The notes under the pieces were generated by a model. It saw only the letters and a program-made list of their open reading frames with translations. It made no database searches and was not told the DNA's origin. Of a DNA stretch of 64,000 nucleotides, positions 57,308 to 64,000 are shown piece by piece (position 1 is the stretch's first letter; every line of letters starts with the position of its first letter). The stretch spans positions 3,490,501 to 3,554,500 of the forward strand of contig NZ_CP066369.1 of assembly GCF_016406305.1 (NCBI RefSeq), read 5' to 3'. The DNA comes from Shewanella putrefaciens (GTDB lineage Bacteria; Pseudomonadota; Gammaproteobacteria; Enterobacterales; Shewanellaceae). The translations under genes were made by a program, and so were the position numbers.

Positions 57308-58246
57308 GTGAGTATTTTCGTGGTCGAGAAAGCCGAGTTTTCATCTTCGTTATACCATCCTAAACATTGGCCCATGTGGTTTGGCGTATTATTAATGCGT
57401 TTAACCCAACTCTTGCCCCTGTCTTGGCAGATGAAATTAGGTAAGTGGCTAGGCCGTTTAGTCATGACGGTTGCGGGGAGTCGCACCCATACTGCCCGCC
57501 GCAATTTAACGCTATGTTTTCCTGACATGCCAGAGAGTGAGCGAGAACAACTGCTTACCCGTAACTTTGAAGAAACGGGCAAAGCCATTTTTGATACCAT
57601 TAATGCCTGGTGGTGGTCCGATGCCAAAGTGCAGCAGCATATGCAGATCACAGGCAAAGAGCATGTACAAAACACCCTAGATGCTGGCCACGGCGTTATC
57701 CTCTTTGCCGTGCATTGTTTACCGCTGGAAATGGGCGCCCGCATTTTTGGTCAATTCCAGCCCGGCGTTGGCGTTTACCGCCCACACAATAATCCCGTGA
57801 TGGAATACCTACAGGTGAAGGGACGCTTACGTTCCAACAAAGGCTTAGTCTCTAAACGAGATCTGCGCCAGATGGTGCGTTGCCTGCGTAATCCCGATGT
57901 GATTTGGTACACCGCCGATCAAGACTTTGGCCGCTCTAGCGCGGTATTTATCCCCTTTTATGCTATGCCAGATGCGGCAACGATTACGGGCGCGACGACC
58001 TTAGCCAAACTCGGTAAAGCCAAAGTGCTGCCCTTTTTTGTGGAGCGAACTGAAGGTGATGAGGGATATCGAATTGAAATCATGCCACCACTGGAGAACT
58101 TCCCAGGGGAAGATGAATTAAGCGACGCCATTCGCGGTAACAAAATCATTGAGAGCATCATAGATAAAAACCGCGCCCAATATATGTGGTTACATCGCCG
58201 CTTTAAAACCCGTCCAGACCCAACGGATAAATCTTTATATCAATAA
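57308..58246 (+). CDS. Lipid A late acyltransferase (LpxL/LpxM type)
   Basis: A 312-aa inner-membrane acyltransferase adding a secondary acyl chain to lipid A. The catalytic HX4E motif is HCLPLE, with preceding GHGVILFAV; N-terminal membrane segment at about 22-50. The start is GTG at 57308 or, with a better-spaced ribosome site, GTG at 57320 (beginning MVEKAEF). LpxL, LpxM and LpxP cannot be told apart by eye. It shares a short divergent promoter region with hldE. Confidence 0.9.
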   Translation: MSIFVVEKAEFSSSLYHPKHWPMWFGVLLMRLTQLLPLSWQMKLGKWLGRLVMTVAGSRTHTARRNLTLCFPDMPESEREQLLTRNFEETGKAIFDTINAWWWSDAKVQQHMQITGKEHVQNTLDAGHGVILFAVHCLPLEMGARIFGQFQPGVGVYRPHNNPVMEYLQVKGRLRSNKGLVSKRDLRQMVRCLRNPDVIWYTADQDFGRSSAVFIPFYAMPDAATITGATTLAKLGKAKVLPFFVERTEGDEGYRIEIMPPLENFPGEDELSDAIRGNKIIESIIDKNRAQYMWLHRRFKTRPDPTDKSLYQ

Positions 58247-58266
58247 GCTCAATCAGATTTTGAAGA

Positions 58267-58299
58267 CAAAAATGCCAGCAAATACGCTGGCATTTTTTA
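58267..58299. terminator. Bidirectional terminator, acyltransferase and antiporter genes
   Basis: AAAAATGCCAGC and GCTGGCATTTTTT flank a short loop between convergent genes. Confidence 0.92.
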
Positions 58300-58334
58300 T
58301 GATGGCTTTCGATTAGCAAGCTAACATCAAGCAA

Positions 58335-60065
58335 TCAGAGCGAATTCTCAGTCGGCAAACGAATACCCACGTTAGTAACTTTGCCTTCATACAGCCCAGC
58401 CACGACCCAATGCAGCGACTGCCATTGGAACTGATCGCCCAGCACAGGATTAGCACCAAGCTGTGATACTACAAGATCGGCGACCGTCATATCCTCGGCG
58501 AGATTATCTAAACTCAAGCCATAAATGGGCGCGAGATCCGCAAGCTTAACGTCGGTTTCAATAAAAAAGTCACCAAAGAAACGTTGTACTTCTTTAGTTT
58601 CAGGCGCTTGACTAAAGAGAGTGCTCAGAGCCTCAAGACTTTTCTCCTGCCCAAGCACGCAGAGAATATCCCCCGCCTCTAATCTGGTACTCCCGGAGGG
58701 ATGCAATAACGTGTTATCCCTAAATACCGCCGCAATTCGAGTGCCATCGGGCATAGATAAGCGTTTTAGGGGCTCACCGATACACCACTTACTTTCACTC
58801 AAACGATAGACAAACACTTCCCATTCGCTGCTCGGGTAAATTTCAACGCCCGAACGCGAAACGGGCAACGGCTTTGGGGGCAGTTCCACCTTAGCTAAAC
58901 GCGCCGCAGTGGTAAGCGATGCCCCTTGAACTAATAAGGACACTAGTACCACAAAAAAGGCCAAGTTGAAGTACAGCTGCGCCCCAGGCAGGCCCGCCAT
59001 CATAGGGAATACAGCTAAGATGATAGGTACAGCGCCGCGTAGCCCCACCCAAGAAATAAACCAGCGGTCGCGGCTGCTGAAGCTCTTAAAGGGCAAAAGA
59101 CTCAGCCACACGGCCAGCGGTCTTGCAAAGAGGATCATCCCAAATGCTAAGGCAAAACCAGGGAGTAAAATATCAAACAAATCAGAGGGAGTGAGTAACA
59201 GCCCTAACACGAGGAACATGCCGATTTGACTGACCCAGGTCATACCATCCAGTACGTTCAAAATCGCATGGCGGCCACGGGTCGGTTTATTACCGAGAAA
59301 CAAACCCACGAGATAAATAGATAAAATGCCACTCCCACCCAGTTTGTTAGAAGCCGCATAAATAATCAGTCCACCACTCAAGACTAAAATCGAATACAGC
59401 CCCTCGGCGAGCTTACTTAAATTGACCAACTTCCACAGCAACCAGCCGCCACCGAGGCCCAAACAAATTCCCAAGCCAAACTGCTTAATAAAGCTGATAA
59501 GCATAAAGCTGAACGACAATTCGGCATCCACATTGGCGAGAATCGCAATCAGAGTGACAGTTAAGAACACCGCCATGGGATCGTTACTACCGGATTCGAT
59601 TTCCAGTGTCGCACCTACCCGCTCGTTGAGGCTGCGCCCCTTAAGTAAGGAGAATACCGCTGCGGCATCGGTTGAGCCGACGATGGCCCCCACCAGCAAA
59701 CCTTGCAACCAATGTAAATCGAACAGCCATGCGGCCATGATGCCAGTGATACTGGTGGTAATAGCAACACCAAAGGTCGCTAGGGATAATGCGGGCCACA
59801 GGGCCACCCTAAAGCTGGCGACACGGGTGCGCATACCACCGTCGAGCAGAATAATTGCTAGGGCTAAGTTACTGACAAGATAGGCGGTCGAATAATCATC
59901 GAACAAGATCCCACCCGGGCCATCTTCACCGGCCAGAATACCTACCGCGAGAAAAATCAATAAAATAGGGATGCCGAGACGGGAAGACATAGGGCTGAGC
60001 AAAACACTCACTGCAGTAAGTAAGGCACCGATCAGAAAAAAACTATTGATGGAATTTGCATCCAC
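58335..60065 (-). CDS. nhaP2: K+/H+ antiporter of the NhaP2 (CvrA) type
   Basis: A 576-aa CPA1 antiporter, matching E. coli NhaP2 in length (578). About twelve membrane helices with the ion-site region [13 protein letters not shown] and [13 protein letters not shown], then a TrkA-C domain (about 400-480, ending in [12 protein letters not shown]) and a C-terminal CorC/HlyC-like module (about 490-570). Expels cytoplasmic K+ in exchange for protons. Start ATG follows an AAGGAGG-type site (minus strand near 60075). Confidence 0.92.
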   Translation of the reverse strand: MDANSINSFFLIGALLTAVSVLLSPMSSRLGIPILLIFLAVGILAGEDGPGGILFDDYSTAYLVSNLALAIILLDGGMRTRVASFRVALWPALSLATFGVAITTSITGIMAAWLFDLHWLQGLLVGAIVGSTDAAAVFSLLKGRSLNERVGATLEIESGSNDPMAVFLTVTLIAILANVDAELSFSFMLISFIKQFGLGICLGLGGGWLLWKLVNLSKLAEGLYSILVLSGGLIIYAASNKLGGSGILSIYLVGLFLGNKPTRGRHAILNVLDGMTWVSQIGMFLVLGLLLTPSDLFDILLPGFALAFGMILFARPLAVWLSLLPFKSFSSRDRWFISWVGLRGAVPIILAVFPMMAGLPGAQLYFNLAFFVVLVSLLVQGASLTTAARLAKVELPPKPLPVSRSGVEIYPSSEWEVFVYRLSESKWCIGEPLKRLSMPDGTRIAAVFRDNTLLHPSGSTRLEAGDILCVLGQEKSLEALSTLFSQAPETKEVQRFFGDFFIETDVKLADLAPIYGLSLDNLAEDMTVADLVVSQLGANPVLGDQFQWQSLHWVVAGLYEGKVTNVGIRLPTENSL

Positions 60066-60488
60066 ACATGCCTCCTTAAATACCGCTTGTTTAGCTATCC
60101 GATAGACAAATCACCGAGGTTAAAAATGACTCAACTGACAATTTTTGTGATTTTATATTAGCACAAACAATACAAAATATTGGAGCGTTAAATATTAAAT
60201 TTCAATCATCTACGCTTAAACGCTATCAATCACAACCTTGGATTAACTTTCACATAAAAAACCATAAAAAACTTAAAAGCCATCAAGGCTGCCAACTTGT
60301 AGCATTATCAATGTAAATCTCAAAAGTATCATTAACTTACAAAAAAACACTCCACATAAACCCTGCGCTTTTAACTAAAATAACAACAGTAACCATCTAA
60401 AAATGCGCTTTATGGCTTAAATGCCATCTTTAAGCCTGTTATGCCCCGCAATATTTTCAAAGTGCTGGGGCAACTGGCTAGATTGATT
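60066..60488. other. AT-rich intergenic DNA between nhaP2 and norB
   Basis: About 420 bases with low GC, no gene and no RNA hairpin I can support. It holds the nhaP2 promoter; the norB control sites begin to its right. Confidence 0.4.
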
Positions 60489-60546
60489 GTTTTATCGACA
60501 TTTAATTATCAAGCATTGTCATAAAAACAATCAATGTCATTTAAAC
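60489..60546 (+). promoter_or_regulatory. Three NorR-like enhancer boxes upstream of norB
   Basis: GT-N7-AC boxes at 60489-60499, 60518-60528 and 60536-60546. They belong to one longer 18-base pattern: TGTCATAAAAACAATCAA and TGTCATTTAAACAATGAA in tandem, and TGTCGATAAAACAATCAA inverted (60500-60483). Three NorR sites upstream of a sigma-54 promoter is the known E. coli norVW arrangement. Confidence 0.8.
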
Positions 60547-60623
60547 AATGAATAACAGTATCAAAAAGACAATTGCATTCGACACAAAATAAAAATATTC
60601 CTTTATTTTCAACGACAAAAAAC

Positions 60624-60640
60624 TTGGCACGTTTTGCGCA
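60624..60640 (+). promoter_or_regulatory. Sigma-54 promoter of norB
   Basis: TTGGCACGTTTTGCGCA has the invariant GG (60626-60627) and GC (60638-60639) ten bases apart and the TGGCAC -24 core. Transcription should start near 60651, about 35 bases before the norB ATG. Confidence 0.8.
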
Positions 60641-60685
60641 ATATCCAACAAAAGGTATCAAAATGACGTTGCATTAAGGGGACTT

Positions 60686-62971
60686 ATGAGCAAACAAAAA
60701 CTCACCGCCATCGCACTATTATTAGTGTTGATAGCTTCATTTACTGTACTACTGAGTGTAGGCAGTGAAATTTATCGGGAAAAACCACCCATACCCACAG
60801 CCTTTATCGATGTGAATGGCCAAGTTGTTTTTAGCGAAAATGACATAGAACAGGGCCAATTAGTATGGCGCTCAATGGGTGGCCATCAACTCGGTTCAGT
60901 TTGGGGGCATGGCTCCTATGTTGCCCCCGATTGGACAGCAGACTGGTTACACAGGGAAGCCGAGGCTTGGCTCGATCTGCGCGCCGAGCAGCAATACCAG
61001 ACGCCATTTGCCCAATTAAACTCCCAAGAAAAAGCAGGGCTTGAGCAAGCATTAAGGGATGATTTACGCCATAACAGCGTCGAACAACAGGCCGATGGCA
61101 CTAGCCTGATTAAACTATCCTCCACACGGGTAGAAGCGATCAACAGGGTTACTCAACATTATTTATCCTTGTTTGGTGATGACCCTAAACTCAGCTCACT
61201 GCGCGAACAATACGCCATGAAAGAGGGCACAGTGCCCGATCTTGCCCGCCGTGAACAACTTAATGCTTTCCTCTTTTGGGGTGCTTGGGCTGCAATCACT
61301 GAACGCCCTGATGCTTCCTACACTTACACCAATAACTGGCCCTTCGATCCTCAACTGGGCAATACTCCCACTTCGGATAATATTGTCTGGTCGATCCTCA
61401 GTATCGTGACCCTGATAGCGGGTATTGGTGGATTGCTCTGGCACCATGCCAGCGGAAAGCACGAAAGTCTGCCTAAACCGTCGGAACAAGATCCGCTGTT
61501 TTTTACTAAACCTACCGCTTCACAAAAGGCCGTCGGGAAATACTTCATCACAGCGATAGGTCTCTTTTTACTGCAAATTTTACTCGGGGGCATTACCGCT
61601 CACTATGCAGTGGAAGGCCAAGAGTTTTACGGTTTTCCCCTTGCCGAGATACTTCCCTACTCGGTGACTCGTACCTGGCACACCCAATTAGCGGTATTTT
61701 GGATCGCCACGGCTTGGTTGGGCACGGGTCTATATATTGCCCCCGCATTATCGGGTTATGAACCTAAATACCAACGTCTAGGCGTTAACGTACTTTGGGT
61801 TGCCTTAGTGGTCGTAGTGCTAGGTTCAATGGCGGGCGAATGGATTGGGGTGCAGCAGTATTTTGACCTCGATATGAACTTCCTCTTTGGTCATCAAGGG
61901 TATGAATACATAGACCTAGGCCGAGTATGGCAAATTCTGCTCCTCGCTGGCCTACTGATCTGGCTCGCTTTAGTCACGGCCGCCATTAAACCCGCCCTCA
62001 AGGTGCAAGGCGAGATGCGTCCCGTCATCTGGGTTCTGTATGCTTCATGCGTTGCCATTGGTTTGTTCTATGGTGCAGGCCTCTTTATGGGCAAACACTC
62101 CAATTTAGCCATCGCCGAATACTGGCGTTGGTGGGTTGTACACTTATGGGTTGAAGGCTTCTTCGAAACCTTTGCAACAGCTGTCATTGCACTGATGTTA
62201 GTTCGCTTAGGCTTGATCCGCGGCCGCAGCGCCAACGGTGCGGTATTGTTTACAACAGTGATCTTCTTAACGGGTGGCTTAATCGGCACCTTACACCACC
62301 TCTATTTTACCGGCACTCCAACCTCGGTTATCGCTTGGGGCGCAATTTTCTCAGCCTTAGAAGTCGTGCCTTTAGCCATCATAGGTTTTGAGGCAATGGA
62401 AACCTACCGCTTACGCAAAGCCAGTCCATGGATGCAAAGATACCATTGGGCCATTATGTTCTTTGTGGCCACCGCATTTTGGAACTTAGTCGGTGCTGGC
62501 GTACTAGGATTCCTTATCAATCCACCTATCTCCCTTTATTACATACAAGGCTTAAACACCACGGCAACCCATGCTCATGCAGCATTTATGGGGGTATATG
62601 GAATGCTAGGCATAGGCCTAATGCTCTTCTGCCTACGCGGTCTCACGGGCAATATGCAGTGGAATAACAAAATGCTTAAAGGAGCCTTCTGGAGTCTGAA
62701 TATTGGACTGGCTGCCATGGTGTTTATGTCATTGTTACCCGTTGGTATTACGCAATTTTTTGCCGTCATCGACCATGGTTATTGGTATGCCCGTTCGCCT
62801 GAGGTCATTCATAGCCCACTGGTTGAACGACTGGTATGGATGCGTATGTTTGGGGATGTGATCTTCAGTGTTGGTGGCCTATTGATGGGAGCCTTCTTGG
62901 TCGATTTGATCAAAAAAGCCCTAAATAAATCACCCAAGCTTCAGGAAGAAGTATTGCAACCCAATAACTAA
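60686..62971 (+). CDS. norB: Quinol-dependent nitric oxide reductase (qNOR)
   Basis: A 761-aa inner-membrane enzyme reducing NO to N2O with electrons from quinol. The N-terminal extension (about 1-250, fused NorC-like periplasmic domain without heme c) identifies the single-subunit type, also called NorZ. The heme-copper-type core has many histidine-bearing helices, including RTWHTQLAVFWIATAWLG, VHLWVEGFFETFA, GTLHHLYFTGTP and HAHAAFMGVYGMLGIG. GGGGA precedes the ATG. No denitrification neighbours are seen, so it is likely for NO detoxification under NorR control. Confidence 0.96.
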   Translation: MSKQKLTAIALLLVLIASFTVLLSVGSEIYREKPPIPTAFIDVNGQVVFSENDIEQGQLVWRSMGGHQLGSVWGHGSYVAPDWTADWLHREAEAWLDLRAEQQYQTPFAQLNSQEKAGLEQALRDDLRHNSVEQQADGTSLIKLSSTRVEAINRVTQHYLSLFGDDPKLSSLREQYAMKEGTVPDLARREQLNAFLFWGAWAAITERPDASYTYTNNWPFDPQLGNTPTSDNIVWSILSIVTLIAGIGGLLWHHASGKHESLPKPSEQDPLFFTKPTASQKAVGKYFITAIGLFLLQILLGGITAHYAVEGQEFYGFPLAEILPYSVTRTWHTQLAVFWIATAWLGTGLYIAPALSGYEPKYQRLGVNVLWVALVVVVLGSMAGEWIGVQQYFDLDMNFLFGHQGYEYIDLGRVWQILLLAGLLIWLALVTAAIKPALKVQGEMRPVIWVLYASCVAIGLFYGAGLFMGKHSNLAIAEYWRWWVVHLWVEGFFETFATAVIALMLVRLGLIRGRSANGAVLFTTVIFLTGGLIGTLHHLYFTGTPTSVIAWGAIFSALEVVPLAIIGFEAMETYRLRKASPWMQRYHWAIMFFVATAFWNLVGAGVLGFLINPPISLYYIQGLNTTATHAHAAFMGVYGMLGIGLMLFCLRGLTGNMQWNNKMLKGAFWSLNIGLAAMVFMSLLPVGITQFFAVIDHGYWYARSPEVIHSPLVERLVWMRMFGDVIFSVGGLLMGAFLVDLIKKALNKSPKLQEEVLQPNN

Positions 62972-63002
62972 ATACGTTCGACTAAAACCATTCTAGCCCC
63001 TT

Positions 63003-63034
63003 CCAAGGTGTCGTCACTGGCACCTTGGATTTCT
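63003..63034 (+). terminator. Weak hairpin after norB
   Basis: CCAAGGTG and CACCTTGG pair across a 10-base loop, followed by ATTTCT only. It may attenuate rather than stop transcription into norR. Confidence 0.5.
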
Positions 63035-63106
63035 AATATAGGACCAAGACTTATGAATATTCAGCCTGTGTTGCCCATACGTGTGTACATTTTTACTGTT
63101 AACAGT

Positions 63107-63132
63107 GTCTAAACTACATGTGTCAATATAAC
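63107..63132 (+). promoter_or_regulatory. Two NorR-like boxes upstream of norR
   Basis: GT-N7-AC at 63107-63117 and 63122-63132, 15 bases apart. The second lies in TGTCAATATAACAATTA, close to the norB enhancer pattern; the first is less similar. They lie 47-72 bases before the norR ATG and suggest autoregulation. Confidence 0.55.
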
Positions 63133-63178
63133 AATTAATGGTATAAATCAGGGTAGCTTAGCCGTTGCTGGAGTTTTT

Positions 63179-64000
63179 ATGACCCTTAGTCAAACCGATC
63201 TTACCCGTATCGCCCTCGATATCACCTCTGGTTTAGCCCATAGGGATCGCTTTTCACGTTTACTCAACACTGTGAGGCAAAACCTACACTGTGATGCAGC
63301 AGCCCTACTCACCTTCCACGGTCAATATTTTACGCCGCTTGCCATCGATGGCTTGAATGATGATGTGCTCGGCAGACGTTTTATCCTCAACGAGCACCCA
63401 AGGCTTGAAGCCATAGCCAGAGCCGGGGATATAGTGCGTTTCCCCGCCGATAGTGAGCTTGCCGACCCCTACGATGGTTTGATCCCCAATCAAACTGGGG
63501 CACTAAAAGTCCATGCCTGCATCGGGCTGCCATTATTTGCCGATGAACGTCTTATCGGCGCAGTGACTATCGATGCCCTTAATCCCCTGCAATTTGATCA
63601 ATTCAGCAATGCCGAACTGCGTAGTTTGAGTGCCATCGCCGCCGCATCCTTAAGCAATGCCCTGCTCGTTGAAAAACTCGAGCGTATGGCGCTGAACAGC
63701 CACTCGGCCAATGCGCAGGAAAATAGCCCTAGCCTGAGCCACGATGCCGAAATTATCGGCCACTCGCCCTTGATGCAAAGCTTAAATCGAGAGATTGAAG
63801 TCGTCGCCCATAGCGATCTTAACGTGTTGATCTTAGGTGAGACAGGCACTGGCAAGGAGTTAGTGGCGCAGGCTATACATCAAAAATCCGCGAGATCAAA
63901 CAAAGCGTTAGTCTATCTAAATTGCGCCGCCCTCCCAGAGTCGGTTGCCGAGAGTGAACTCTTTGGCCATATCAAAGGCGCTTTTACCGGGGCAATCAGC
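63179..64000 (+). CDS. norR: NO-responsive sigma-54 activator NorR, N-terminal part
   Basis: The first 274 codons; the gene continues past the window end. N-terminal GAF domain (about 20-170) that binds NO at a mononuclear iron: residues equivalent to the E. coli iron-site candidates are present at Arg81, Asp96, Asp99, Cys114 and Asp132. AAA+ domain begins near 190 with Walker A GETGTGKE and the sigma-54-contacting GAFTGA loop at the window edge. The sequence is highly similar to remembered E. coli NorR. GGAG precedes the ATG. Activates norB from the upstream enhancers. Confidence 0.95.
   Translation, partial: MTLSQTDLTRIALDITSGLAHRDRFSRLLNTVRQNLHCDAAALLTFHGQYFTPLAIDGLNDDVLGRRFILNEHPRLEAIARAGDIVRFPADSELADPYDGLIPNQTGALKVHACIGLPLFADERLIGAVTIDALNPLQFDQFSNAELRSLSAIAAASLSNALLVEKLERMALNSHSANAQENSPSLSHDAEIIGHSPLMQSLNREIEVVAHSDLNVLILGETGTGKELVAQAIHQKSARSNKALVYLNCAALPESVAESELFGHIKGAFTGAIS

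Overview
The window reads as chromosomal DNA of a marine or freshwater gammaproteobacterium, most likely a Shewanella close to the MR-4/MR-7/ANA-3/oneidensis group. The grounds are protein-level resemblance recalled from memory: cysJIH and cysDNC with an SLC13 permease between cysN and cysC, a stand-alone quinol NO reductase with NorR, a GlyGly-CTERM tail, and several TIGR/DUF families typical of Shewanella and Vibrio. No database search was possible. No rRNA, tRNA, CRISPR array, transposase or phage gene was seen.

Layout. Positions 1-447 hold the 3' part of lpoB. From 0.7 to 12.7 kb come an M1 aminopeptidase lipoprotein, a Cache-type chemoreceptor, a PAS-GAF-GGDEF diguanylate cyclase, a DUF72 protein, a PEP-mutase-like enzyme, a Pit phosphate transporter, and an AraC regulator divergent from a class I glutamine amidotransferase. 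From 12.7 to 20.2 kb come opgD, a CstA-type carrier, a GNAT acetyltransferase, an lrgAB/cidAB pair with its divergent LysR regulator, and a predicted outer-membrane protein. From 20.5 to 22.8 kb lies a three-gene basic amino acid ABC importer. Its promoter (TTGACA-N17-TATAGT) is overlapped by two ARG boxes spaced 3 bp apart.

The accessory region is 22.8-25.8 kb. It contains four integron attC sites and three minus-strand cassettes (a DUF4304-like protein, a secreted DUF2059-like protein, and a 90-aa unknown). There is no integrase in the window, so this is a CALIN-type array. It is flanked on both sides by non-coding, repeat-rich DNA.

From 25.8 to 33.6 kb are nfsB, a DnaJ-related protein, a DsbA-like oxidoreductase with a GlyGly-CTERM-like tail, a DUF4382 lipoprotein, a cytochrome b561-like protein/hemG pair, an MFS carrier and a TIGR03899 protein. 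Sulfate assimilation fills 33.6-50.3 kb in two minus-strand blocks: cobA-cysD-cysN-SLC13-cysC and cysJ-cysI-cysH. Between them lie pldA, a degenerate S41-like protein, an unknown exported protein and mtgA. From 50.6 to 60.1 kb are pntAB, a small membrane protein, a TetR regulator, hldE with a downstream HELGH protein, a divergent LpxL-type acyltransferase and an NhaP2-type K+/H+ antiporter.

The last 4 kb is a nitric oxide detoxification module: norB (quinol type) followed by norR, which runs off the window end. Upstream of norB are three GT-N7-AC NorR-like boxes and a -24/-12 sigma-54 promoter; two more boxes precede norR. Other regulatory observations are a candidate LysR operator between lrgA and its regulator, and a Pho-box-like element with no annotated gene behind it at 45.77 kb.
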